Below the pieces are notes generated by a model, which saw only the letters and a list, made by a program, of their open reading frames with translations, was not told the DNA's origin and made no database searches. This document shows, piece after piece, positions 1 through 16,265 of a stretch of DNA of 64,000 nt. The position numbers were made by a program, and so were the translations under genes. This stretch comes from Hemicordylus capensis (taxonomy: Eukaryota; Chordata; Lepidosauria; Squamata; Cordylidae), in the NCBI RefSeq assembly GCF_027244095.1, contig NC_069671.1:1178001-1242000 (forward strand), read 5' to 3'. How positions within the stretch are numbered: the first letter of the stretch is position 1; each line of letters starts with the position of its first letter.

Positions 1-1952
1 CCATCTTGCAGTTTATGACCTTCAACAATTAGTACCTATGTCTTGCTTGGATTCAGCAGCAGCTTATTATCCCTCATACAGCCCATTACTGCCTGTAGAA
101 AGGCATTTAAGGGGCTAACGCCATTTCCTGACATTGATGACAAGAAATAGATGTGGGTGTCATCACCATATTGATAACATCCTGCACCAAATCCCCTGAT
201 GACCTCACCCAGCAATTTCACGTAGATGTTAAAAAGCATTGGTGACAGAATGGAGCTCTGAGGGACTCCATATAGTAGCTTCTGCAACTGTCACCAAGCT
301 CCACCATCTGAAATCTACCCAAGACATAGGAGCAGAACCACTGTAAAACAGTGCCCCCTATTCCAAAATCCCTCAGGCAATCCAGGAGGATACCATGGTC
401 GATGGTACTGAAAGCTACTGAGAGATCCAAAAGAACTAGCAGAGTCACACTCACTCTGTCAATTCCCTGGTGAAGGTAATCTAACAGGCCGACCAAGTCC
501 ATTTCAACCCCATAGCCCGCTCTAAGGCCAGGTTGAAATGGGTCTAGATAATCAGTTTCCTCCAAGACTGTTTGGAGCTGGTCAGCCACCACCCTCTCAA
601 TCATCTTACCCAACCATGGGAGGTTGGAGACTGGCCTATAATTATCTATCATCAGGGGATCCAAAGTGGGCTTCTTAAGAAGGGGTCCAACCACCGCCTC
701 TTTCAAACAAGATGGCAGCCTGCCCTCCCCTCAGTGAAGTATTAATGAACTCAACTAGGCCAGCTCCAACAACCTCCCTGCAAGATGAAATCAGCCATGT
801 TGGGCAAGGATTCAAAGAACAGCATAGGCCGTACCACTACAAGCAGCTTGTCCACATCCTCAGGAGTCACAAACTGAAACTGATACAATCTAATCTCACA
901 AGAGGGATTGCTGGACACCGCCCTAACTGGCCTTGCAGAAATACTGGAGTCCAGATCAGCCCGAATGCGAGAAGATTTATCTGCAAACAACTCAATGAAT
1001 GGGTCACAGTGAGACACTGTTTCCGGAAACAGATTTGGGATAGAAGGGATTTGTGTTAAACCCCTAACAATTCAGAACAGTTCTGCTGGATGAGAACTTG
1101 TGGATGCAATACACACAGAATATCTTCCTTGCTGCACGTATTGCCACAGCATATGCCTTCAGATGGGCTCTATGCTGTGTCTTATTGAATTCAAAGCAAA
1201 TGAATTCCTTCATTTGCACTCGGAGTTTGTCAACCACCTTGCTGCTTCAGCTCCCGTAGCTCTTCCTTATACTATGAAGCTAATTTTGAAGCAGGTCGGA
1301 GAGGACGCTTAGGAGCAACTGTGTCTACTACTCTGGTAAGTTCTCTGTTCCAAGTATTCATGAGAGCATCAACAGAATCACCGACAGAATAATCTCCAAA
1401 ATCCTCCAATGCTCTTTGGAATCCTACTGGATCCAACAGCCTTCTCGAGTGGACCATTCTAATAGGTCCACCAGCCCTGCAGGGGTTAGGCATGACCGTG
1501 AAACCAACCTTAACCAGGAAGTGGTCCGTCTATGACAATGGTGTTCCACCCATGGAGCACCCCCCCCTCTTATTTGAGCAAAAAACCAGTGTGTGACCAG
1601 CAACATGTGTAGGTCCCAGGACTAACTGGGATAGGCCTATAGTTGTCATGGCTGCTATGAACTCCTGAGCAACACTACACAAGCCAGTCCCAAAGTGGGC
1701 GTTGAACTCACCCAGCACCTGGGCGACTCCAAGACCAGCTCAGCTACCAGCTAAGTCAGCAGTGGCGTGGGCAGTACATCAACACGATCTCCAATCTATC
1801 CTAACCAATGTAAGTCAGTTCTCTTACAGGGATCATGGTAAGGGAGATGGGCCACTTATGGACCACAGCCACTCCATTCCCCACCCATTTTCTCATACCT
1901 GCTCAGCAACAAAGTACCCTGGGGGTGGGGTGGTGGGAAGGTTGAGAGGAGA

Positions 1953-2205
1953 GCTGGTCCTGTGGCAGCAAGCATGATTTGTCCCCTTAGCTAAGCAGGG
2001 TCTGCCCTGGTTGCATATGAATGGGAGACTTGATGTGTGAGCACTGTGAGATATTCTCTTGAGAGGATGGAGCTGCTCTGGGAAGAGCAGAAGGTTCCAA
2101 GTTCCCTCCCTGGCAGCATCTCCAAGACAGGGCTGAGCGAGATTCCTGCCTGCAACCTTGGAGAAGCCACTGCCAGTCTCTGTAGACAATACTGAGCTAG
2201 GAACA
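1953..2205 (+). mobile_element. 5S-derived SINE copy, plus orientation
   Basis: Reads as head (CTGGTCCTGTGGCAGCAAGC), 5S-like part (TTAGCTAAGCAGGGTCTGCC, then ATGAATGGGAGACTTG) and the common body ending in CAATACTGAGCTAGGAACAT. It abuts a second copy in opposite orientation at 2206, so the two form a tail-to-tail pair. Confidence 0.85.
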
Positions 2206-2510
2206 TAGAAAGCTGCCATATACTGAGTCAGACCATTGGTCCATCTAGCTCAGTATTGTCTTCACAGACCGGCAGCGGCTTCTCCAAGGTTACAGGCAGG
2301 AGTGTCTCTCTCAGCCCTCTCTTGGAGATGCCAGGGAGGAAACTTGGAACCTAGATGCTCTTCCCAGAGCAGCTCCATCCCCGAAGAGGAATATCTTATA
2401 GTGCTCACACACCAAGTCTCCCATTCATATGCAACCAGGGTGGACCCTGCTTAGCTAAGGGGACAAGTCATGCTTGTTACCACAAGACCAGCTCTCCTCC
2501 CTTAGACCAG
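2206..2510 (-). mobile_element. 5S-derived SINE copy, minus orientation
   Basis: Begins with the family 3' tail read on the plus strand (GGAACATAGAAAGCTGCC, TGAGTCAGACCATTGG) and ends with the 5S-like block near 2455-2400. It lies directly against the plus-oriented copy at 1953-2205. A further tail fragment follows at about 2530-2592 in plus orientation. Confidence 0.85.
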
Positions 2511-3084
2511 CTCTCCTCCCTTGATGGAGAGAAATGGACCAATAGATAGACCAATGGTCTGACTCAGTATATGACAGCTTCCTATGTTCCTAAGGTTGGG
2601 CTCAGACAGGACTACTAGCCTCTCCCAACCAGGTCTCAGTTCTACGAACCAGGTCAGCAACTTCAACCATGATCAAATCATGGATGATTTCACTTTTATT
2701 TTGAACCAACCTGTCATTACAAAAGAGCATGGTTAGGTTCAGTGGGGAGTTGGAACTACTCCACAAGGCCTGAGAGTTGACAGGGCAGCTGGAAGGGAAA
2801 ACAGTAATTAAAATACTGGACTCCCTTCCCCCTGTAATGGCCTGCCGGCCTGCCAAAGCCTGACCCTCTATTCCTGCCACTACTGACACAGCCGCCCCAA
2901 CCACATCAGACATGCCCTAGGCACCTATTACTTTTATTGTACTAACTTTATTAAAATTCCTGTTTGACAATTCATTGCAGCACACAAGGGCGTCTTACAT
3001 TCCTACATGGAAGAGTGTTAGGCAAGGCTGCACATTGGTGCCATTACTATTTAATGTTTCCATGAAGCCTTTGGTATCTCATTT

Positions 3085-3262
3085 GCCTCCAGGGAGGGAA
3101 CTTGGAAGGTCTTGCATGCCAGCAGGCGCTCTTCCTCTGAGCTACAGCCCCATCCCCTAAGGGGAAGCTCTTCCAGGGCTCACACATCAAGCCTCCCCTT
3201 CGCATGCAGACCAGGGCGGCCCCTGCTCAGTGAAGGGGGCAAGCCATGCTCGGCCAGCCCCG
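3085..3262 (-). mobile_element. 5S/tRNA-Ala composite SINE copy by GCN1 promoter
   Basis: On the minus strand this copy runs from a 5S-like block (about 3241-3181) into a clear tRNA-Ala-like module at about 3151-3090: GGGGCTGTAGCTCAGAGGAA (A-box region), then GCCTGCTGGCATGCAAGACC (anticodon arm), then a degenerate B box (AAGTTCCCTCCC). It lies within the first 500 bp of GCN1 intron 1. It is one of the best copies for seeing the tRNA part. Confidence 0.8.
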
Positions 3263-3359
3263 CTCGCCTCCCGTAATGAAGAAGAGGCCACAAATCGAGA
3301 GGGGACTGAAATAGACGGCGTGTCCATAGAAGGGAGCACATCTAACAGGAGGAGGAACC

Positions 3360-3830
3360 TTTTTCCTTGGTGGGTATGGGGGGGGGCGCCGCGGGGGGGG
3401 CGAGGCCCTACCCACGCACCCCCACCCCCCACGGAGGCGCCGACGCCGGGACCGAGCGGGCTCCAGACACAGCCCCGCTCCCACGGCCGCCCCGCTCGGG
3501 CAGGCCGAGGAGGGGAGAGAGGCGGCCCCGGCTTCAGCCCCCTCGCGGGGTGGGGCGGGGTGGGGGGCGGACCGCCTTCCGCGGCACAGGCTCGTTCCTT
3601 CCCTCGCGCCACTAGATCTCCAGGCAGCACTCACCTGCGTGACGGCCGCCATGTTGCCGGCTCCGACCCGGAAACGCTGACACGTCACATCCGGCGCGCT
3701 GGCCGCAGTGTGTCCGTGTCACGCAGCCAAAGCGGGAGGAGGAGCAGGAAAGCCCCCGAGCCGAGGCTGCGCCTGCGCCCAGCGCCCCTTGCCATTGCTG
3801 GGGGACGAGGGCGCGACCTACTAGATTAGT
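3360..3830 (-). promoter_or_regulatory. GCN1: CpG-island promoter of GCN1
   Basis: A GC-rich, CpG-dense block surrounds and precedes the GCN1 first coding exon. Visible motifs include an ETS-like CCGGAA at 3668-3673, a CRE-like ACGTCAC near 3683, and an NRF1-like CTGCGCCTGCGC near 3768. No TATA box is seen. The start site is not determined; it should lie between 3652 and about 3830. Long open frames here in both strands are a by-product of GC richness and were not called as genes. Confidence 0.7.
3635..3652 (-). CDS. GCN1: GCN1 exon 1 coding part (partial gene)
   Basis: GCN1 is the large HEAT-repeat protein that binds ribosomes and passes the uncharged-tRNA or stalled-ribosome signal to the kinase GCN2. 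Only the first coding exon lies in the window: ATG at 3652-3650, reading MAAVTQ, followed at once by a strong GTGAGT donor at 3634-3629. Vertebrate GCN1 proteins begin MAADTQVSETL (from memory), so both the sequence and the break after Gln fit. The call also rests on position: in vertebrates GCN1 lies beside RPLP0 in the same orientation, as here. Everything from 3634 to 1 is intron 1; the rest of the gene is left of the window. Confidence 0.8.
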
Positions 3831-3839
3831 TGAGACCAT

Positions 3840-5040
3840 GCAGGCTTCCTTCCAAGCCAGCGGTCCACGTAAGCGAAATGGACCAAAACAAAATGCAAAC
3901 GATCCATGGGTGACTATTAAAGTGGACGCCGTTTAAAAGCGTTTATAAAAAAATCCCTAAAAGCCAGGCTGAAAAGATGTGGTTTTTAGATTCCAAAGAC
4001 CAGTGCCCACTGAGCACAGGGAGATTTCCTTCCCAGCCAGGGGGGCGTAGGGTTGCCCTCCCACGAGCCTAGCCGAAGCAGACTTGCTCCGAGGGAAACC
4101 TGAGGCTCTCCAACCCAGGTCCCCAAGTAGTGTTCCCTTGAATGCAGATTCCCAGGTGGTGTGGACTACAACTCCCAGAATGCCCAGCCAACGGCCATGG
4201 CAGCTGGGGATTCTGGGAGTTGTAATTAATGTCTGGGGATCCCTGTTGGGGGAACACTGGTCCCCAGATATAGCTAGGCTTCAGCTCCCGTAACTGGGAG
4301 GCCAGCCCTTGTAGCTGGGTGTCATTAGTGGAGTTGGAAGTCCAGCAACCATTGGGGACCCGTTCCAGCATGGGGTTAATTTGCACTTTTGCTCTGGAGG
4401 CTGGGCTTCAAGAAGCTAAAGTGGAGACGCCAAGAACTGCTCACCCTTGTGAACAGAGCTTGGTTCTCTCCGGCTACTGTAGCAGCAGGTGAATGAGTGA
4501 GGTTGGTGCCCACTTTCTCTCACCCTCCCTTTTTCACAACCATCTCTCTTTAACACGATCTTTATGCCACTTTTACATGGTAAAACATCTAAAGCAGCAT
4601 ACAACTTAAGACCAGGAACAAGACAGCAGCTAACAATGGAACCCAATACGGTGGTAAGTGGTAAGGGTCATGTCTGGTTGAGGAGAGCTCATCACTGCTC
4701 ATTCCCTCCCCCTTTCATTACCAGGCAAAATATTTGCATCCTGCAGCAGACGCGACAGGGAGAACCAACTCTGAGATCCACCTTTTACAAATGACTCATC
4801 CCAGATCCATACCTAGGAAAGTGAGGTTAGAACGTTAAGCGTGGGCAAAACCACCTCTACTAACTTTCCCAAGAGAGAAGTTAAACTTTCTCCCTGGCAG
4901 TTTTGAACTGCAAGCCTCTTGGGAATAGGCATGTTACATGTTTGGGGGAAATGTTGTAAACTCGTGGGAAAGAGTGGAACAGCAATCAAATCAATCAATC
5001 AATGTGGGCTGAGCCTATCCAATAACCACAACACAAAGGT
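3840..5040. other. GCN1-RPLP0 intergenic gap
   Basis: About 1.2 kb between the GCN1 promoter and the RPLP0 poly(A) region. It holds one hAT-like foldback (4129-4257). The remainder (4260-5040) shows no coding or RNA feature that I can support. Confidence 0.6.
4129..4257. mobile_element. hAT-like foldback MITE (ACTACAACTCCCA family)
   Basis: Inverted arms begin AGTGTTCCC and end GGAACACT. The inner arms carry GACTACAACTCCCAGAATGC on plus (4164-4183) and the complement GGGATTCTGGGAGTTGTAAT on the other side. The left arm contains a very good match to the ZNF143/THAP11 composite site, 0.3-0.5 kb upstream of the GCN1 promoter. Confidence 0.8.
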
Positions 5041-5060
5041 GTGTCAAGAAGTAATCTTTT

Positions 5061-5066
5061 TTTAAT
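5061..5066 (-). terminator. RPLP0: RPLP0 poly(A) signal ATTAAA
   Basis: ATTAAA on the minus strand 40 nt after the RPLP0 stop codon; cleavage is expected near 5040-5050. The short 3'UTR is usual for a ribosomal protein gene. Confidence 0.6.
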
Positions 5067-5105
5067 GTCATTTGACTCTAGCTGGTAGGTGATAAGAATT
5101 GGCTA

Positions 5106-11054
<5,949 letters not shown>

Positions 11055-11217
11055 CGCGGTGACCCAAGGATCGCGCAGCTGTAGCGGCGGTTTAAAGACT
11101 CCGGTGTCACCTGCCGGAGGAAGACAAAGAGAGGAAGCGGCGCGCCCGGTGAGAGGCCTGGCCTCCACTGCCACCCGCGGCCCGGCCCAGACGCACCTTC
11201 CCGCCGTACCCACCTAC

Positions 11218-11244
11218 CTCGCGAGCCTCCGCGGCACCAAAAGG
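11218..11244 (-). other. RPLP0: RPLP0 non-coding exon 1
   Basis: The predicted start is CCTTTT at 11244-11239, 30 nt downstream of the TATA box; this pyrimidine run is a 5'TOP-like start, as in vertebrate ribosomal protein mRNAs (mTOR-controlled translation). The exon ends at GAG with a GTAGGT donor at 11217. The exact start site is inferred from spacing. Confidence 0.65.
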
Positions 11245-11420
11245 CCGGCCCCGCCTCCGGCCAACGCTTTTATAGCCTCAGAGCCGCCGCAGCCAATCAG
11301 CGCGCCGCAAGTCGTTCCTCGCGGCAGATTGGGCGGCCGCCGGATGACGACAGAGGAAGGGGAGGAGGGCGGCCCCGGGCTCCCATTGGCGGGAGGGTTT
11401 GTTCTGCCGGGCAATGGCTT
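11245..11420 (-). promoter_or_regulatory. RPLP0: RPLP0 core promoter
   Basis: On the minus strand TATAAA at 11274-11269 stands 30 nt before the pyrimidine start. CCAAT boxes lie at 11293-11297 (plus) and 11389-11385 (minus). The block is CpG-rich. About 190 nt upstream of the start (11450-11431) is GGAACTACAACTCCCAGACT on minus, which resembles the ZNF143 site. Confidence 0.75.
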
Positions 11421-11470
11421 GGGGCTGAGGAGTCTGGGAGTTGTAGTTCCGCGGCGGCTTGCTCGCCAGA

Positions 11471-11590
11471 GAAGGAATCCCAAATGTTTGTTGACTACAA
11501 CTCCCATCATTCCCAAGTTCCAAAGCCTGCGGGGATGCTGGGAGTTGTAGTCAACATCACCATCTGAGATTCCCTGTTCCGAGGGGATGC
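11471..11590. mobile_element. hAT-like foldback MITE beside RPLP0 promoter
   Basis: Arms TTGACTACAACTCCCATCAT and GGGAGTTGTAGTCAACATCA, with GGAATCCCAA and TGAGATTCCC outside them. It sits 230-350 nt upstream of the RPLP0 start. Confidence 0.8.
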
Positions 11591-11649
11591 TGCTTGCGGG
11601 GCAAAGCTGAGGCTCCCTCTCTGCCCTTTGGTGACAATGGCCCCACCAC

Positions 11650-11762
11650 GGGGTAGCTGCCTGCAACCTTGGAAAAGCTGCTGCCAGTGTGTGCAGACAA
11701 TACTGAGCTAGATGGACCAAGGGTCTGACTCAGTAAATGGCAGCTTCCTCTGTTCCAATGTT
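11650..11762 (+). mobile_element. 5S-derived SINE, 3' part
   Basis: Holds only the body and tail (GACAATACTGAGCTAGATGG, GGTCTGACTCAGTAAATGGC). It lies in the short RPLP0-PXN gap. Confidence 0.75.
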
Positions 11763-11942
11763 CACAGTTTCCCAAAGCACACCTGGGAGTTCCGCCTCCA
11801 GCCCTGAAGCACCTGGAAGTGCTACGCTGCAGTGACCTTTTCTGCAATGAGGTTTCATCAAATATTAGGGTCACAATAGCGGCTCACAGACACTAGATAT
11901 AAAGAAAGCCACAACCAATGAAACTGAAAATCATGGTAAGTT

Positions 11943-11948
11943 TTTATT
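11943..11948 (-). terminator. PXN: PXN poly(A) signal AATAAA
   Basis: AATAAA on minus, about 3.8 kb after the PXN stop codon. It is the last canonical signal before the RPLP0 promoter, so it probably marks the distal end of the PXN mRNA. Cleavage is expected near 11920. Confidence 0.6.
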
Positions 11949-13204
11949 AGAATCATCATCATTGGAATTTTAAAAAGGAAAAAAAGAGCGTAATTAGACG
12001 TTTACAAGGGGAAAGTGGAAGGAGGGAGAAAAATACATCCATTATTCCACAGGAGAATCTCCCCCACTCCTCTTCCCGGAAGATGCTTGGAGACCCAATT
12101 CATCCAGATGCATTGCAAGAGTTCAACCAACAAAAAACCAATAAAATTCAGCGCACACAGGCCTAAAACTTAAAAGTCATGGTGGCCTAGAAAAGGGCTT
12201 CCCACCATTATAGCTGGGGGCTGTAGCCCAAACACTTCTGGGGAGCCCCTGGCCGAGAAAAGGGGAAATCATGGTTTGAGAGTGAGAATGGCACGTTTCA
12301 TCAGGCACCCATCCGAGTGCCGACCAGGTCACTTCCTGCAGTTCTGGGGCCGGCCTCCTCCCGTTAAGGGCTGGGTAGAAACACGCTGAACTTCCAAGAG
12401 CCCCGGTTCCAGCCCCTGGGAGACACACCCAGCGCCTGCAAGCACAAGGCAGGCTTTGCGCCTTCATTGCAAGGTGCAACTTAAAAGTCTTTCAAACCTG
12501 GCAGCACTTTGGTGCAATACTGGCTTGCATTATTCCCCACCACATGTGAGAAGACAGGCTGGGGATGCAACTCCCCACCCGACAGAACCATCAGGGACAG
12601 ATCAGTTACAGGGCCAGCCAGCAGGGGCGCTCCCTTGCATGAGGCAAGGTGAAGCGGTAGCCTCGGGGGGGGGGGATCACTGAGCGGCAGCAGTGCTGCC
12701 AGTCCTCCCCGCCCCCTGCCCCCACCAGAGCAGCTCTTCAGGAATAGCCCCATCACACTTTGCAAGCAGAGCCTCTCCTCACACTCCTAGCAAAGCTCGC
12801 AAGAAGCAGGAGGAGGAAAGAGGCAGCTGCCGGCCACCTCCCCTCCTCGCTGTCCCCAGGGCCGCTTCCCAAGCTTGCAAAGGCTGGTTCTGGAAGGGGG
12901 CTGGCCCCCACCAGGGGCGTGGCGCAAGGCAGCATATGGCACAGACAAGAGGTCAACATGTCGGAAGTGGCGGGGTCGGGGGCTACCAAGCAGCTCGTTC
13001 TTTGCCCCAATGATCAGGTTATGGGGGAGAAAGAAGGTGTGGGGAGCCCTGAAGGGCACCCACAATCCTACCCTCCCTCCACTTCAGCAAAGTCATGGCC
13101 CCTCCATAGCCTTCAGTACAGTACGAAAGCAGGAGCTCAGGGGGACTGAGACGAAGAGGAGGAAGGAACTAGTGCCCCCGATCGCCCAGAGCACTGCTTT
13201 AGAG

Positions 13205-13539
13205 CAGGGTTTTTCAACAGGTAGTACTCCAGCTGTTGATGAACTACAACTCCCATCATCCCCAGCCACAACAAACTGAAGCTGGGGGTGATGGGAGTTG
13301 TAGTTCATAAACAGCCAGAGGCGCTCTTACCCTCGGAGCCGAATTCCAGGGCCTCCACAGCTCCTGGGGGCCCCCAAATCTTTTTTAGTCCGTCCCCGGT
13401 GGTGTGGTCACCCGGCCAAGCACGGGGATGCTTAATTTGCAAGGGAGGAGGGGTCTCCAGAGGCCTTGAGGTCCAGGCTCCAAAATGACCTAGGTGCACC
13501 TCTGTCAACAGCTGGAGGGCCCCCTATTGAAAAACCCTG
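13205..13539. mobile_element. hAT-like foldback MITE interrupted by a second element
   Basis: Ends CAGGGTTTTTCAACA and TTGAAAAACCCTG are inverted repeats. Inner arms are AACTACAACTCCCATCATCC and GATGGGAGTTGTAGTTCA. The right arm is split at 13315 by the element at 13316-13504 and resumes with CAACAGCTGGAGG. Confidence 0.85.
13316..13504. mobile_element. hAT-like MITE (CAGAGGCG ends) nested in older MITE
   Basis: Begins CAGAGGCGCTC and ends GGTGCACCTCTG. Flanking 8-mers TAAACAGC (13308-13315) and TCAACAGC (13505-13512) agree at 7 of 8. The ends resemble the larger elements at 38294 and 46699. Confidence 0.8.
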
Positions 13540-15777
13540 CTGCAGACGACCTCGTTCTGCTCCCTAGCCAAGACAGGTGGGTAGGCCCCGTCAGTGGAGA
13601 AGGGAGTGCCTCCTGCACCTGGTTGCAGGTTGGATCTTTGCAGGCAGCCTGTAGGTGCAAATACCCAAGTGGTTAACTTGCAGCAGGAGGTGGGGACAAC
13701 AGGCGGTTCGGGGCAGGCCTGGACTGTGGCATGAAGCCCGGCGGGGCTGGCTGTGATGCAGAGACAGGCCTGGCCTTCTGTGCCGTCCTGTTCCCTGGCT
13801 CAGTAGATGAGAGACAAAAGTACACAAAGGCACTGAGGGGTGTGTGTGTGTGTATGTGTGCATACACACATACACACATCCATACTGTCCTGCAGACTAG
13901 AGAAGCAGAGTCTCTCACGGCAGAGTCAAGTTATGGCACACTGGTCAAAAGAGTTGGTGGGCACCACCATGCTAACATTATAGTACGGATGGATGGCCAT
14001 CAACTTCAGAAACAGAGAATGAAGCTTGTCATCGAACAGATTAATATCTGAGCTCTTTCTCCCTGCAGAAGTAAATTAAGACTCGCTTTAAAATCCTGGA
14101 GCACTGGGCTTGGGAGAAAGGCAAGTAATTCCAAATACAGCAGTTTACAACCTAAATTTTAAAAAAACAATAATCAGTAAATCAGTTCCAGTTGAGTTCT
14201 GATCAATAGAAAAGCTACTTAAGAAGCCACAACAAAAAACCACACACACTCCTTGCACATCCCCCCCTCCCGCCCCCTCCCAGTTTTAAAAAGACAATAT
14301 TTATATAATGTTAAGAGTTGAGTTTAACAAAGCATCAAGGGCAATAGACGCAGGAACCAACACGACTGGGGTCCTGCCCAGAAAAGCCACCTGTTGAAAA
14401 TCATTTCAAAAAACTAAAATTTCCATACAAGAGATTTAAAAGCTGTTCTGCTATTAATTCAAGACTCAAGTGTAGAAATCAACACCCCACCCGCCCCAAT
14501 GCACAGTATTCGGTTTGATAGCAAAAGTCAGTCTCTCTCACACAAAACCACAACAGAGAGAGGACACTGAGGAATCGGTTAACCTAGTAAAGTCAGTAGA
14601 AAAAGAATTATTGCTCAGAGGTCTGTCTCTGTAGGCATGTTTAACAAGAGCAAGAGATAAGCTTGTTGAGAGGAAACAGACAAGAAGAAAAAGTCAATGC
14701 TGACAGCTTAAGTTTCTCTTGCCATTCAGGGGGAGTCAGGAAACCGGTTCCGTCCTGGATTTGAGGCCTTCTTGGGATCAAATGGTGGCAACAGTGGCTC
14801 GCTTAGAATTCCAGAACAGGAAGGCATCCTATTGAGCAAGGCAGGAGACGCACACAGGGTCAACAACCCAGCCCACAGGTCCCTGTAATGACAGAAGAGC
14901 ACCCAGCAACCCTCCCTTAACGCTTCTGCCTTGGCCCTCTGCATGACTAACACACAGACAGGGAAGAGGGCCCCAAGGGCTGACCAGACCATTGCAACCT
15001 TCACAACGCATCTTGCACAGAGCAGTATTCTCCCCACAAAACACCTTCTGACGGCGCTCTTGTTGTGTTGCCCCAGAACTTGTCCTCTCAGCTCTCCTAA
15101 GCCCCTGCCATGTTCTTGGGAGAACAGAACTCACAGCCCTTGTCCCCAAGCTTCATTCATTTTGGTGCTCTCAGCTCTCCTGGCCATCCAGGGCAGGTCC
15201 ACCATCTAGACAAGAGGACAGGTTTCCTCCTGTACCTCTGGGAGACACACAGAAGAGGGAATTTCCTTCCCCCTGCCTGACAGGCTGCACCTGCTAAAAA
15301 CCAACCAACAACCACCCTCTTCTGTGCTACCCTTAAAAGTACAGGAGGGGTCCTGTCCTCTGTTCATTGGGGCAGCCGTGTTCTCACCCCCTACCCACAA
15401 GCGAATACTAGGTTGCTGTTTGGCTGTCTGCACCCTTCCTGTCGAGAATGCGCAACGCCGCCAGCTGAGGTGGTCTTCCAGCATCCTCCCACTGGAAGCC
15501 CCTTGGCTTGGCTCAGCTGTCCAGCTGGTTGGTGCACGTGTGGCAGCATCTCCCTGCTAAAATACAGCTTCTCGCTGCATGGCCCATTGTGCAGCTTTCT
15601 CTGGACCGACCCCATTTCCAGAGCAGCAGTGAGCACCCCGCCCCATCCCGCCCCGCTGTTCAGACACACCCACCCTCCCACCCTCCCACCCTCCTCCCCT
15701 CGCAAAGGCCACTGGTTGCCTGGTCGTGGCAATGTCCACAGAGGCGGGCCAGCCAGGCGAGGAGGCTGCCTGGGGGC

Positions 15778-16044
15778 CTAGCAGAAGAGTTTCAAGAAGC
15801 AGTTCTGACAGTAAGGTTTGTCGTTCTGCTCCTTGAAGGTTCCTTTGTTGAGCTGCTTGAGGCAGAAGGCACAGACAAAGTGTTCCGGGTGGAATTTCTT
15901 GGCCATGGCGGTGATGCAGCGCCCAGTGATTGGCTTCTGGCAGCCCGAGCACAGCGAGCCCCGCCGCTCGTGGTAATGCACCTCGCAGTAGGGCTGCCCG
16001 TCGTGTTCGAAGAAGCTGCCATTGATGAACGGAGTGAAACATTC
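15778..16044 (-). CDS. PXN: PXN last exon: end of LIM3, LIM4, stop
   Basis: 88 codons plus TAG (15780-15778). Starts [12 protein letters not shown] (end of LIM3), runs through [12 protein letters not shown] and [10 protein letters not shown] of LIM4, and ends CFLKLFC, the exact paxillin C terminus. Cys/His zinc ligands of LIM4 are all present. LIM3-LIM4 direct paxillin to focal adhesions. The acceptor AAG follows a run of twelve C on the minus strand. Confidence 0.97.
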   Translation of the reverse strand, partial: ECFTPFINGSFFEHDGQPYCEVHYHERRGSLCSGCQKPITGRCITAMAKKFHPEHFVCAFCLKQLNKGTFKEQNDKPYCQNCFLKLFC

Positions 16045-16087
16045 CTTGGGGGGGGGGGGGAGAAAGCAAAACTGCAGTCAGCATTTT

Positions 16088-16265
16088 AAAAAGCACAGTG
16101 CTAGTGGCACACACACAAAAAGCACAGCGCTAGTGGCACACACACGCACAGCGCTAGTGGCACACACGCACACACACACACAAGCACAGCGCTAGTGGCG
16201 CGCACGCACACACACAGAGCACAGTGCTAGTAGCACACCCAAAAAAGCACAGTGCTAGTGGCACC
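16088..16265. repeat. Minisatellite, about six units of GCACAGYGCTAGTGGCAC
   Basis: Six irregular copies of an 18-nt core GCACAGTGCTAGTGGCAC separated by CA-rich spacers of varying length. It lies in the last PXN intron, 45-220 bp upstream of the last exon. Confidence 0.85.

Larger units (their letters stand above)
1..2940 (-). mobile_element. L2-type LINE, degraded, split by SINEs (GCN1 intron 1)
   Basis: Minus-strand translations in several frames match a non-LTR retrotransposon of the L2/CR1 superfamily. Near 2750-2640 is the endonuclease start (NKSEIIHDLIM, then TETWLGE). Near 1715-1690 is a GEFNAH endonuclease motif. Between 706 and 290 are reverse transcriptase motifs (NYRPVSNLPWLGKMIERVV, then DLSVAFSTIDHGILLDCL). 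Between 287 and 36 is QSSILSPMLFNIY followed by YGDDTHIYF, the equivalent of the catalytic YxDD block. Many frame changes and stops show it is old and inactive. SINEs at 1953-2592 interrupt it between its first and second segments. It continues left of the window. Clade L2 is inferred from motif wording, not from a search. Confidence 0.85.
11949..15777 (-). other. PXN: PXN 3'UTR (inferred)
   Basis: No splice or coding signal is seen between the stop codon at 15778 and the AATAAA at 11948. The stretch includes a nested pair of hAT-like elements (13205-13539), AC/TG-rich runs near 13840-13880, and AT-rich blocks at 14050-14700. A worn foldback remnant is at about 12192-12255. Extent is inferred from the poly(A) signal only; an earlier end is possible. 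Confidence 0.5.

Noticed and set aside
3187-3688. Long open frames on both strands in the GC-rich block
   Set aside because: They are explained by low stop density in a CpG island. Only MAAVTQ before a GTGAGT donor fits a known gene.
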